Source: Cymbidium sinense (lineage: Eukaryota > Streptophyta > Magnoliopsida > Asparagales > Orchidaceae). From it: a stretch of 64,000 bases of DNA. Within the stretch, counting starts at the first letter, position 1, and each line of letters opens with the position of its first letter. The stretch covers positions 109,991,121 through 110,055,120 of the forward strand of contig CM038222.1 in the NCBI GenBank assembly GCA_021442155.1, in the 5' to 3' direction. The position numbers and the translations under genes are program-made. Under the pieces are notes generated by a model that worked only from the letters and a program-made list of their open reading frames with translations, made no database searches and was not told where the DNA came from. This document shows, in pieces, positions 1 to 11,499 of this stretch.

Positions 1-2
1 TT

Positions 3-446
3 CTTTATTTTGGTGGAAGAGTTACATTTGTCAAAAGTATCCTCAACTCAATCCCATTATACACCACCCAAGTACAACAGATCTCCAAAACCATTCAAAA
101 GATATTTGAAAAATTGTTAAATAGATTTATTTGGAGCCCCGAACATAAATCTACCCATTGGGCCAGCTCAAGGAAAATGAGCAAACCAACCTACAATGGT
201 GGGTTAGGATTTAAAACACTGGAAGATAACATCAAATGCAATACCATCAAATTATGGATCACATTTATAGATATTACTACACTATGGGATGAATTCATAC
301 ATCAAACATATTGCCAACATATCAATCCAATGGCCATTCAACCAAGGAACTCAGACTCTTCAACTTCGAAGAACATACTGAAACATAGAGAGGAAGCAGA
401 AGACTTGATTTTTTGGGACTTCGGAGAAGGAAAGGTTGATTTCTAA
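3..446 (+). pseudogene. LINE reverse transcriptase C-terminal segment
   Basis: One open frame runs from the window edge to a stop at 446. It shows the conserved plant LINE block with GGRVTFVKSILNSIPLY near 15-65, then NRFIWSPEH and KPTYNGGLGFKTLEDN near 120-230. These match the region after the RT catalytic core and before the zinc-binding linker of plant LINE ORF2. The protein would copy LINE RNA into DNA at a nicked target. The catalytic core is upstream of the window. After 446 the frame collapses into stops, so this is a dead fragment. Confidence 0.75.
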
Positions 447-1173
447 AATGATCATTAGATAGGGGGAGAGGCTCTCTTCAATTGGAAGATGGAGGAAAGA
501 CCCCTACAATCTCAAAAATTGTTGAATTCTGGAATGATTCTAACTATAATAAAGCAAAATTGAGATCGCAACTTCTAGCACACATTTGCAAAGAAATATG
601 CAATATGCCAATTGAGGCTACCAAAAAAATATAAACTAATCATAAAAGGTAAATCCAACTCAACATCCATTTACAAAACTATTTAAAGAAATTAGTGGGA
701 AGGAGCTAGAAAATTTCCATGGGGAAGGGGCGATATGAAATTCAACCATCAAACCTTCAATATCATTCTTACACTCAAGACTGCTACATAACTTTACTCT
801 AATGGATTATATCCTCAAGCTCAAAGGCTTAAGGTTACCTTCAATGTGCCCTTTATGCAAGAATCATTTGCTGATCTCCTCCAAATTGACATGAACTATA
901 AACTGAGTTTATACTAGAATTACTTGAAAACTACCAACTCAAGGAAAACTAGCACATTAACAATTCATTGATCAACCCATTGATTATCATATGGTTCATT
1001 TGGATAGCTTGAAATGAAATAAAACAAGGGATATTATCATTAGAAATACTAAAGCTTATTTACTAAAGGCATTCTGCTATGGAGCTATTAAAAAGTCACA
1101 CTTCACTAGACAAATACAGTGCTCAGACATACTAGTCCATTGTGTTGATAACACCAAAAGAAGATAGGAAATA

Positions 1174-1593
1174 GTGAAATGGAATAAATCGACTCATGGT
1201 ATAATCAAGATTAACATAGATGGGAGCTTTGATATCAAGACTAGAAAAGCTGGAATTGGTGTAATTTTTAAAGGACAGGATGGAAAACACATTCTCCATT
1301 TTTCTATGATTTTTGGTGGTTACCCTCCCCTACATGATGAAGTAGCACCCTGCCTCTATCCTCTCAAGATAGCTTCCATCCAACCACTGAAGAAGTACTG
1401 GCTTGAATCTAATTCTAAGATCCTCATCCAAATGATAGTGGAAAGAAAAAACCATAACAAACCTTGGTTCATAATAAACAAAATCAAAGTCCTGAAGGAT
1501 TTGCTGAAGAATTTGAACATATGCTTTACTCATATATATCAGCAAGGTAATCAACTTGTTGATATGTTGGCCAAAAGAGGTGCTACCTCATAA
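1174..1593 (+). pseudogene. LINE RNase H-like domain (RVT_3 type)
   Basis: A 139-residue open stretch ends the LINE. It has the RNase H fold landmarks: KINIDGSF with the first acidic residue, AGIGVIFKGQDG, an E in HDEVAP, LESNSKIL, and the closing GNQLVDMLAKRG. In the family, LESNSK is normally an ESDSK-like block with a catalytic Asp, so this copy has Asn in place of Asp. The domain removes RNA from RNA-DNA hybrids. No start codon of its own is implied: it is the tail of a longer polyprotein. The frame is unusually well kept for its age. Confidence 0.8.
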
Positions 1594-1620
1594 TATTTTT
1601 GCATTTCTAGGTCTACAGAC

Positions 1621-2905
1621 ACACAACTGAAGTTATTTGTCGATAGTGATAACCTTAAATTGCATTACACTAAAACTAACTTCATGGATTACATCTCCAA
1701 TTTTTTTCTTTTCTTTTGGATTACTTGTATTTCTACAATGATCAACAAAATCTCTCTTTTATGGAAAAAATTCATTTGTGCTTTAATGATTGTGTTATTT
1801 TCCTTTTCTCAATGCTTCATTTACTTGTGAGTTGGTCAATTACAATGTTAAAATTTAGTGTGATCCTAAGATATTAGAAGAGTCCCAGCATAACAAATAG
1901 AAAAAGTAAATAAATCTTTTTAGTATGGATAAACAAATGATATTAATGGATTTACAATCATACAGGGAGAAGAAAGTAATGCAATGACATATTTAAATTA
2001 GTATATATGAATATAATTAATTAATTATAATGATTAGGTCTTTTTGATCTAGACATAGAAGAAATGATAAAAATATTGTTGATTGACAACTACAAAATTT
2101 AACTTCGCAATCTTATTTTTAATTAAAATTATTAAGACATCATAAATTCAAAGTACATTTTCTAAAAATTAATTAAAATCATATTTTTAAAATTAACTTT
2201 TATGATTTCTTGTATTTTAAGTTTTTTTTGTGTGTTTATGATGGTTGGATGAAAATTTGAATAGCATAAGATTGTTAATTAACATCCGTTAAATTTATAA
2301 AAGATCCTCATGGGAAAGATACTCTACTAATCATTACATTACATGAATAGCATGCACACAAGTGTTCATCGTTTTAGCATAATCAAGTCTTTCGCATAAT
2401 TACTAGGGATTTCGAAAAAAATTGCATTGAGTTAATATTAGTTTAATTTTTCTAAACTATGTTTAGTTTAACTTATCTCGTGTTAATTTTGTTTAACATA
2501 AGTGAGTTTTTAAATTGACATTATGTTTTATGACTTTTTTATAATTTTTTTTTATTTTTGTATGCATAGTGATAAAAGTGTAAAACTTTTGGTGTTAAAC
2601 ATAAAGATTATAAGAACTTATAAAAATCATAAGAAAGAGAAAGTAATTAGCTTAGAAACTTGAAAATGGTTAATCAACTAAGAGAAGTAAAACATCCTAA
2701 ATAGCTTAGAGATTATGTTATCCCTTTAAACAATGGAGTGCATCGAAGTATTAATAGATTCACAATACAAGCTAATAATTTAAAGTTAAAATCTTTAATA
2801 ATGTAAATGATTAAAAATTCTTAGTTAGTGGTTCAACTATAGATAATCTTATCATGCATATAGCCAATCTCTAGAGATCTGTGTGACTTTTAAGTATATA
2901 GGGGT
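1621..2905. other. AT-rich sequence, nothing recognised
   Basis: T-rich 3' tail of the LINE passing into AT-rich DNA. I see no coding frame, RNA gene or clear repeat here. Confidence 0.5.
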
Positions 2906-2907
2906 AG

Positions 2908-3935
2908 TGATGATGCCATTAGACATAGGTTATTCTCATTTTTAGTTAGAAATAAAGCTAACATGTGGTTGAATCTATTTTCCCAAGGATCTATTACCAA
3001 GTAGATTGAATTAGGGTAAAATTCTTTAGCCAAGTATTTTTCACCTTCTAAGACTACTAACTTTAGGAATTACATCACTTCTTTTATTTAGTTGAATGAT
3101 AAATCAATTTATAAGGCTTAGGAGAGATATAAAAAATTATTGAGAAAATGTCCACATCACTATTTACCTGATGGGTGATTATTCAATCATTTTATAATGA
3201 TTTAGTTGGGTCTCTTAAAACCATTGTTGGTGTTGCAACTGAATGTTGAGTCTAAACCATTTGAGGAAGCCTATTCCATAATTGAAGAAATTACTATTAA
3301 TAACTTTCAATGGAAGTCAAATAGATTAAACCCTAAGAAAGTAGCTAGTGTACACAATAATGTTGTAATCTGCATGTTGACTTTACAAGTAGCTACATTA
3401 TTTATGAAACTTGCCAATCTAAGGGTTATCTAAAGTTATAATCTTAACAATATCCTATTGGTGAGAGTAATGAGGCATTTGTATTAATAGAATCTTCTAA
3501 TAAATGAGTAGAAATGTTGAATTATGTAACTAATAGACCAAATGATCTACTCTCAACTAATTATAACCCAGGTTGGACAAATCATCTTAACTTCTCATGG
3601 AATAATAATAATGAAAAAAATATTCAAAATGACAATATCAGAAATTAAAATAATAAAAACTTTAATAATAATAACCAAAATGGGGACTTATAGTTTCATA
3701 AGGATACCCTTCATAAAACCAACATAATGAAAAGAAACCTTCATTAGAAGATTTAGTGTTGCAAATGAGGACTCAATTACAAAGTCAAACTGCCTCTATA
3801 AAAAAATTTGAAAATTTAATTAGGGCAATTGGCTAGCAATTTAACTAATAAATGCTAGGCTAGTCTACCTAGTAACACTAAAATAAATCCAAAGGACAAT
3901 AGAGAGCAATGTAAAGCCATAAAATTGAGATGTAT
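2908..3935 (+). pseudogene. gag: Athila-type Gag
   Basis: Translation across frames gives the Athila Gag landmarks in order: DAIRHRLFSFLV near 2910, RKCPHHYLP near 3145, EEAYSIIEEITINNFQW near 3260-3315, NYNPGWTNHLNFSW near 3560-3603, and NTKINPKDNREQCKAIKLR near 3873-3930. The last block is the segment just before the protease in this family. Gag would form the particle that packages element RNA. At least four frame changes and several stops make it non-functional. The Athila assignment is firm because the NYNPGW...NFSW block is characteristic of the lineage. Confidence 0.85.
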
Positions 3936-4217
3936 AAAAGTGCTAGGAGGAGTAAAAATAGATGAAGCAAAATTGGAAGACAAAAATGATAATGTAAGGT
4001 TCTAGTAGAAGAGAAGAAAGAAGAGAAAATTAAATTAAATGAAAAGGGGAAACTGAGAGAAACATGATTAGAGAAATGGGAGAGAGACCACCACCAACAT
4101 TCTATCAAAGACTTCATATATAAAAATTTAGATAAAATTTTTCAAAATCATTCAATATTTTTAACAAATTATCAATAAATATTTTACTTTTAAAAGCTTT
4201 AAAATAAATGTAAACTT

Positions 4218-4690
4218 ATGACATTCATCAAAAATATATTTTATAAAATTAGAAAATTAGGAGAAATAAAAATTGTAGCAATAATTGAAGCACGTAGTGT
4301 AACTATTCAAAAAAAAATACATGAAAAATTGAAAGATCTAGGTCATTTTACGATACCTTGCACTATAGGAGATAAATTCTTTGTGAAAGTATTATATGAC
4401 TTAAGAGATGGTATAAACTTAATGCCATTATCTATATTTAAGAAATTAGGATTAAGAGAAGTCCAAATCAGTAGTATGACCCTTTAGTTAGCAAATTGAT
4501 CTTTGACTTATCGTAAGAGAATTATAGAGAATTTGTTAGTAAATATTGATAAATTTATTTTCCTTGTAAATTTCTTTATCTTAGATGTAGAAGAAGATAA
4601 GAAATTCCTATTACTTTAGGAATACCTTTATTGACAACATAGAGGACTATTATAGATGTGCAAAAATGAGAGTTAACTATGAGAGTTCAA
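4218..4690 (+). pseudogene. pol: Athila-type aspartic protease
   Basis: An open stretch (4218-4487) reads into LKDLGHFTIPCTIGDKFF and GINLMPLSIFKKLGL, the Athila protease core. Past the stop at 4487 the same frame continues with a RIIENLLVNIDKFIF block and a LDVEEDKK block. The active-site Asp-Leu-Gly-Ala-Ser of the family reads here as DLRDG, so the catalytic loop is damaged. In a live element it cleaves the Gag-Pol polyprotein. Confidence 0.85.
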
Positions 4691-5059
4691 GACCAAAAAA
4701 TAACATTCAATATTTTTAACTTCATAAATTTCTCTAATGATAAAAATGAAGTGTACAATGATAGGGTTTAGTGAATAGAGTGTAGTAGAAGATTTAAAAA
4801 TATTTATGATTCAAAATCTATTAGAATAAGCCTTAGTTGAGAATGATGAAGAGAATTAGTATGCTTAATTGCTTAGATCTCCACCTAGAGAATTTAAAGA
4901 AAAGTTTGAGCCTTCAAAAGTACTTATATGAAATCATAATCTAAAAATTTCTACCTTAAAAGCACCTAAGTTAGAGTTAAAACTTTTACCTAGTCATCTG
5001 AAATATACGTACTTAAAAATATCAACTTTACACATAACTATTTCTACAAATTTAGATGA

Positions 5060-5560
5060 AAATTGAGAGGATAAGTTGATGATGAGTGTGCATAGAGAAT
5101 ATAAAAGAAATTTTGGTTGGAGTATAGTAAAAATTAGGGCAATCTACACATCTATCTATATGTATAGAATTTTAATAAAACAATAGCAAATAATTTATAC
5201 ATAATTAAAAAAGACTTAACCTAATTACAAAAAAGTAGTGAAGAAAGAGATATTAAAGTGATTAGATGCATATAGATGCATATCTAGTTCATTATGTGTC
5301 TAAAAAGGGTTAGAACGACCATTATAACAAATGAAAATAATGAAATCATACCTATTAGGATTATTATAGACTGGAGAACTTATATAGAGTATTGAAAACA
5401 AAATAAGGCCACCAGGAAAGATCATTTTTCTTTGCCAGGTAGACTACTATGGCACCCATTTTACAGCTTTTTAGATGGGAATTATGGTTATCATTAGATA
5501 GCTATAGGACTTGATAATCAAAAGAAAACCACTTTCACTTGTCTTAATGGTACTTTATGC
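5060..5560 (+). pseudogene. pol: Athila-type reverse transcriptase, N-terminal part
   Basis: Recognisable blocks are NFGWSIVKIRAIYTSIYM (near 5110-5163, the pol segment just before RT), KDHFSLP-like sequence near 5418, and the palm block FLDGNYGYH near 5470 followed by DNQKKTTFTC near 5512-5541. FLDG holds the first catalytic Asp of RT. The later YxDD block is missing because the homology stops at about 5560, where LTR-like DNA takes over. Frameshifts and stops are frequent. Confidence 0.8.
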
Positions 5561-5599
5561 ATGTTGGAGAATGCTCTTTAGATTATGTTATGAAACTAC

Positions 5600-6253
5600 T
5601 TGTTTTCATCTAAAAAATGGAATAAATTGAACATCCCAACTTGGGGCACCATGGTGCTGCAATAGCAGTGCCTAGGTGTTGTCATAGCCTTATAGAATTA
5701 TGAACCTCAAACTACCCCAGATAGTTGTCTACCTAAATAATATATCATTACGATGTTGTGATCCCAATGCATAGGCACTATCATGATGGCTTTCAGTTTT
5801 AAAAGTAAAAACTAACCCTTTCGACCCTAACAGAGATATTCTCCCAAACGGGAGTGGGGGGAACGATTATAAAGCAGAAATTTTCCCCAAAGGTGGGAAT
5901 GGTTGTCTAAAATCTCAATAAAAAGAGGGGAACTACCCCCATACCTTATTTTTCTTCTACTTTTTCTCTCACTCTCCTTCTATCCCACCTGTCCCATTAT
6001 TGCTCCAAGTCTATTGCACTCTTAACAGCATGCTTTTCACTACTACATGAGAGCATTCTCCTCGTGCATGAGATAAGATTGAAGCCTACTACCTTTAACT
6101 TTAGGTAAATATTTTTGTAAATGCTTTCTTTATATAATTTCTTCTCTAAATAAAAATTAAAATACTTTCACCATTGATCTTGGATTTGGTGAGAAATAAA
6201 GAGGCTTGTCTCCATTGATCTTGAATCCAAAGTAAAAGAAGAAAGCCCTCTAT
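5600..6253 (+). mobile_element. LTR-like promoter segment
   Basis: Homologous in the same order to the reverse complement of 27560-28200. It begins with palindromic motifs, including the perfect 12-mer GCACCATGGTGC at 5646-5657, then a GGGA/CCCC-rich block, a weak TATA-like CAATAAAAAGAGG at 5916, and a CT-rich leader near 5945-5990. From 6165 to 6245 it carries a CATTGATCTTGGAT-type sequence also seen at 20470, 20900, 27250 and 27610. I infer an LTR or promoter fragment read on +; the element it belonged to is not certain. Confidence 0.5.
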
Positions 6254-6597
6254 TTACACCACTTTTGGAGTGAGGATTCATTCTTCCTATCCTAGACTTA
6301 GGGATCTCCTAGACACTAGAATCTTCTTAATCATAGGACACTTCTAGTGATTAGGTGAGCACTAAGCCCATGCCTAGAGACTTAGGAAAGCATGCCATAA
6401 ATTTAGGCTACACCTTAGGGCCAAGGGAACCTACTTATCCTATGGCCTAAACCAAAACTTATGTCTATCCACTCAAGAAAATCCAACCTCAAATCAATAA
6501 AATAAAACCCAATTGAATCCTATTTCATATCCAAGCTCCAAGCCAAATTAACTTAACCCTAAACCTTAACCAATTCCACCATCATCCCTAAGACTAG

Positions 6598-6832
6598 CTA
6601 CTATGAACTACTTTTCCAAGTGGGTGAAGGTGATTCCGCTCAGGGAGGTCAAAGCTCGGCATGTGCTCTAGTTCCTTAGGAACCATATCGTGTATAATTT
6701 TGGGATACTTCGCCAAATCATATCCAATAATGGTACCACTTTTAAGAGCGCTAAGATCAATAACTTTGCCTGGAGACATAACATAGATTGGAGATATTCT
6801 ACCATCTACTACCCACCAGCAAACAATTAGCA
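6598..6832 (+). pseudogene. Integrase core fragment captured inside the LTR
   Basis: Reads NYFSKWVKVIPLREVKA, then FLRNHIVYNFGILRQIIS and YSTIYYPPAN, the catalytic core of a Tat-type integrase. It is about 92% identical by eye to 10535-10763. Both copies carry the same TAG stop after HVL, the same loss of the catalytic Asp (ISNNGT where the family has SDNG) and the same one-base deletion near the end. LTR sequence continues on both sides, with ACCAATT as possible microhomology at the right junction. It cannot encode a working enzyme. Confidence 0.85.
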
Positions 6833-9446
6833 AAAGCCACCAATTAGATCTAACCAAATCCAATTGGCCCCATGACCCAAGTTGACCAAATTTGACCTAA
6901 AGGGACAAATTGAGTCAAATCTCATTCCAAACACAATTGATTAGGTCAATGCTTCCATTCAATCATGAATTTATTATTGAACATGATCAAGCCCTTGAAT
7001 GGACCCAATTTGATCAAACCAACCCAATTAACCCATTTAGCCCAAATTAACTTAAAGAGTCAAATTAATCTAAATCATTCCTAAATCAAAATTAATTGAA
7101 ATAATTACAATTATTCTCAAATCATCATTTGAACCAAAACCAACCCTCCATCCAAGCCAATTTGGCCAATTTGACCAAATTGGCCAACTTAGCACATTTG
7201 AGACGAGCATCCCTAGAGCATAGAGCTTTAGTGAGTTGAGACGAATCGATTGGGGAGGAGGAAATACTCCTCCCCACCCCATTCAGATGATACATAGAGC
7301 TTTAGTGAGTTAAGATGAGCATCCCTAGAGCATTCTAGACCTCCCTTGTGCTCCCTATCATCGATGAGACTGAACCTGAAGGAAATCGAGCCCCTTCTCC
7401 ATCCAACCTTGCCTAAACTCCACAAAAATCCAATTACCTTCTGCCACACCTTCTAAAAGCTCTAACAAACCAAAACAAATTAATCCTCGATCAATTTGAG
7501 CACTGGAGACCACTCTTAAATCAATTGTGGCAATATTTGCTGTGGCGCTTAGTCCACAGAGCCACCAGCTATGAGGCAACTCACGAACTTCTCAAAAGAG
7601 CTTTGTCTCTTCAAGATGAAGCTACCTCAGTCATTGGATCGCCAGTCTTGAGCTCCAGTGAGGTTTTTTTGTGGCAAACTTTAGAAAAGTCCGTAGGTGT
7701 TGGTCTTTTGTGAAGACTTATGTGATTTCATGTCATTTCCATCGTAGCATCTCCTTAGATCTCTTCCCTAAACCTTTTTGAGTCGATGTCGATAGCTCAT
7801 GAACTCTTATGAGCTTGGATCAAGCAGAGGAGAGTGAACGATGTCCATCTTCTGGCACTCGGGGGACAAAGGATGATATACTTTCTGTTCTGCATTATAA
7901 CAACGGATGGCTATGATTTAATCTGCTAAATGTTTCCTATTTTATCTATTAAGATTCGCAAGATTAATCCCCAATGTCTGATTTGTGATCGAACGATGGA
8001 GATGAAAATGCCTACACCATTGCTGACTTAGCACACCTCATCAAATGATTTAAGTGGCCAATCCTGCGGTGCCACATCAGCACCTGAGTGGCGCCGACGG
8101 TATTAGGGATTAACTAGGGATAAAAATGTGTTTAAATTTTTATGAACTTTAAAAAATCATAACTAATTGTAGAAAAATTCTAAAATTATGAGTAAACCCA
8201 TTTTGGAAAAGATAAATAGAGGGAAATTTAATAAAAATAATGTCCCTATATTTCAAACAGTGAATAATTCATAATTAGGGTTTGAAAATTTTCTTTATTA
8301 GGTTAATAAAGCCCTAATTACTTGGCTAATGAGTATCAAATAAAACATTTTGATTATTTGGAATGTCATCTGCCTCCAATAACTTTCTTGGAATTTATTG
8401 GCTAGGTAATTAAGAGAATTTAAAAGTCAAACCATAATCACCCTCATTAAGTAATTTAATCATTATTCAAAATGTCAAACAATAAAATTTAAGTGATTAA
8501 CAGTAAAATGATGAGAGGAGTGATTAGGACCTCTTTCTTAATTATTTTCCTAAATCCATTTCATCAAGGAGGGTAATTAATTCAAAATTTAATTAAGGTT
8601 AATTATGCAACCTAAATGGCCAAATTAAGTCAAATTCAAAATGGTAATTAGATCAGATAATTTAATTTGAATTTCTGGGTTCCACTTTATGTGTTCAATA
8701 GTATAAAGAGCCTTAAGGAAATTATCATTAATCTATGGGTGTGGGAAAATCATATAAGTACTTAATTAGATTCTTTAACCTAATTAATACTTAATTATGA
8801 CCTTCATTGCATTAGGTTTCTAAGTGCATCACAATTTTCATTTCTCAATTACATATCATTGGAAGCTCATAATTAAATTAAAAAAATTTAGAAAAGGGTA
8901 ATTAAATGAATTGCTTAATGATTCAAACTTAATTAATTCATAAAACCCATTTAATTATTTCTCTCAAATATATTTAATCATCAACATGGGATCGGGTAAA
9001 AACAGCAAACATTACTTCTCTTCTTTGAGTTTAATCATTCAAATCTAAAATCAAACTTAATAACAACTTTGGTTGACCATAAATAAGTTTATTCATTTTG
9101 ATTTTCTTTAAAAATTACTGTAGTATAATGAATTATGTGGAAGTGTTCAATTATTTCTTTTCAAATATTATAAATTTGTATGCCATTTGCATCATATTCA
9201 TGTTTTCAAATCAAATAATCAAATGAATATACTTATGTAAAGTTGCATGTGTTGCATTAATCCTATGATATGGATTGGCTATTATCACTAATAAATTTCT
9301 AAACTATTTTCAAAATTATAAATGGAGAATTGCATTAATATTAGCTATGAATATTACATCGGATTTGCATGTGCTTACAACTTAAACATGTCAAAGTATT
9401 GCTTTATCTTTATGCTTCATGTATGGGTTTGCATATGTTTGAATGA

Positions 9447-9800
9447 TAATAAGTATATAGCATACACATCCTAGGAATATAAGGCTTTAAGTAACCCCAC
9501 GGAGGTCTTAGATTACGTCACTTCTATGGTTAACAAAGGTACGTACTTATTTAATTTTACTCATATGTGTACTTGCACTAGAATTTAGATAAAACTTTAC
9601 CTTACATGTGTAAATAATCTATTAAAATACAATCTTTTACATGATTTTCACTCTCATAGTTGTCTGTACATATGTATTTAAGATAGCAAGTATATAGTTT
9701 GGACATCTTGAGAACAAGGCTTTAAGTAGCCCCAATGAGGTCTTAGATTATCTCACTTCCCTCGTTTAAACAATGGCACGTACTTGCATTAAACTTTAAT
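9447..9800 (+). repeat. About 235-bp tandem repeat in LTR copy 1, two units
   Basis: Two units share TATATAG...GACATC, CTTTAAGTAGCCCCA (CTTTAAG at 9485 and 9720), GAGGTCTTAGATTA and a GTACGTACTT or CACGTACTT end. Copy 2 also has two units and copy 3 has four. Confidence 0.8.
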
Positions 9801-10534
9801 ACATATGTATGTGCATTTAGCTAAGGAATGAAATTTTCCCTTTTCTACCAAAAATATATGCATTCATGATCACTTAAGTGTGTTAAAAATATATTGCATG
9901 TATAGATATATTAAGTCCTAAATCATATGCATGCTATTAATGATGAGAAGGAATAGTGCAACATATTCTATGTGATGGAAATTCAATTGCATTAATCTTA
10001 AGATTCCTTTCATGTTGAATAGGATTCTTTAATGTTAACCCAAACTTAGGATCAATAAAACATTTAATAAATCATTCACTAAAAGAAATCAAATCATAAT
10101 AACATGCTTTTAGAAAATAACTAAGGATAGGGATGAAGGAGGTTAAGCTTCCTTCTTCTCTTTATAATATTTAGATGCTAAGTGAATATTAAAAGAAATA
10201 AAATAAAATATAAATTATAATCCACCAATGCCCTAAATAATTTAAAGTAAAACCATCCTTCTTCATTAATTTAAATAATCCCAAACTTAGATAATTATAA
10301 TTCCAATGCATAGCTAAGACATACCACACTAAGCCTAAGCACACACATTAGAATGCTTAGTCACCACTTTTGGTTAGGGCTGAGTATGTAATGATGATGT
10401 GTTCTATTTTGTGAAGTAATATTTTAGACTAGATGTTAAGATGGTTGTACGTAGATTGGATGTTAGATCATTCTTAGCTTAATGCTATTTTTGCAGGGGA
10501 TTATGCTAATGGGGCTGCTAAAATAAGTTTTGGG

Positions 10535-11323
10535 ATGAACTACTTTTCCAAGTGGGTGAAGGTGATTCCATTTAGGGAGGTCAAAGCTCAGCATGTGCTC
10601 TAGTTCCTTAGGAATCATATCATGTATAATTTTGGGATACTCTGCCAAATCATATCCAATAATGGTATCACTTTCAATAGCACCAAGATCAACAACTTTG
10701 CCTGGAGACATAACATAGATTGGAGGTATTCTACCATCTACTACCCATAGGCGAACAATTAGCAAAAGCCTTCAACAAACTCACATTCAACTACACAAGA
10801 AGACACTCGATGATAACAAGTGATAGTGGTATGAGCAGCTAGTTGAAGCTTTGTTGGCTTACCATACTACTTACAGAACTTTAACTCAATCTTCCCCATT
10901 CTCCTTAATGTATGGGTCTGAAGCCATTCTACCATTAGAAGTTCAACTCCCATCACTACGAATAGCTGTGGGTAGCAAAATCATAACCGAATAGAACACC
11001 AAGTTGCAGCTAGAAGTGCTCAAAGGTTTGGAGGAGAGACGCTTTTATGCATGCCAGAATCTTGAGTTGTACAAAGCAAACATGGTTCAAACTCATAACA
11101 AGTTGGTCCATCCTAGAGCTTTTCAAGTAGGAGAGCTTGTTTTAGTTCTAAGAAGACCAATTATTGCCTGTCACAAGATGGGAGGCAAGTTTGAACCTAC
11201 TAGGGAAGGCCCTTTTGCCATGGAAAAGGCCTACCAAGGTGGATCTTACCTACTCATTAAACCAAAGGGAGAACTCCTGATGCTTCCTATCAATGGGCTT
11301 TATCTAAAGAAATAATATGCATA
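10535..11323 (+). pseudogene. pol: Tat-type integrase, core to C-terminus
   Basis: The core begins NYFSKWVKVIPF and contains YSTIYYP, then LAYHTTYRTLTQSSPFSLMYG near 10853-10915, EAILPLEVQLPSLRIAVG, and an open 103-residue tail (11004-11315). The tail holds HPRAFQVGELVLVLRRP and GKFEPTREGPF, the GPY/F-type C-terminal module of Gypsy integrases, and ends in INGLYLKK. The order matches integrase of element A (40100-41352). It is joined on the left to a truncated LTR, so gag, protease, RT and RNase H are missing. The second catalytic Asp reads Asn, and stops and a frameshift break the core. Integrase would insert the DNA copy. Confidence 0.85.
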
Positions 11324-11499
11324 AATAATGTTTAAAATAATTTTTCATCAATAAAATTATATTTTAAATCAAACATCTCTTCAAATTAAAAGCTTTTAAT
11401 TTACTGAATTTTTGCGGTGTCTTTAGGCTAGGTATAAGACAACCCGAGCAACATCCTATCCTTCATTAGCACATCATAAAAAAAACATTTTACACACAA

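Larger units (their letters stand above)
1..1620 (+). mobile_element. 3' part of an L1-type LINE, decayed
   Basis: The end of ORF2 of a plant L1-type non-LTR retrotransposon. It carries the C-terminal part of the reverse transcriptase, a degraded linker with many stops, and an RNase H-like domain at the end, in the usual order. The start lies outside the window. After the RNase H stop at 1593 comes a T-rich 3' stretch without an obvious poly(A) tail, so the right boundary is approximate. Confidence 0.8.
2908..5600 (+). mobile_element. Athila-like Ty3/Gypsy element, gag-pro-RT remnant
   Basis: Gag, protease and the beginning of RT follow one another in the order and spacing of an Athila element, all on + and all broken by stops and frameshifts. 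RNase H and integrase are absent: the RT stops near 5560 and unrelated LTR-like sequence begins near 5600. Athila is a plant Gypsy lineage. Confidence 0.85.
6254..10534 (+). mobile_element. Long LTR, copy 1, rearranged and truncated
   Basis: Matches LTR copy 2 (13653-20402) nearly along its length: start block TTTTGGAGTGAGGATT (6263), GACTTAGGGATCTCC (6295), and shared 3' landmark GGGGATTATGCTAATGGGGC at 10496. Three differences stand out. The segment equal to copy 2 about 13985-14570 is replaced by an integrase fragment (6589-6832). The segment equal to about 14945-15540 is deleted, with a small local duplication near 7200-7330. The last 1.5 kb of the LTR is missing, so the sequence passes directly into integrase near 10525-10535. 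Confidence 0.75.

Noticed and set aside
5380..5560. Start of a second retroelement at the RT palm block
   Set aside because: The block continues the Athila order from 2908 with consistent spacing, so one element explains it.
6594..6863. Minus-strand frame of 89 residues, repeated at 10463-10765
   Set aside because: It is the antisense shadow of the two integrase fragments; similarity between the two comes from the duplicated integrase DNA.
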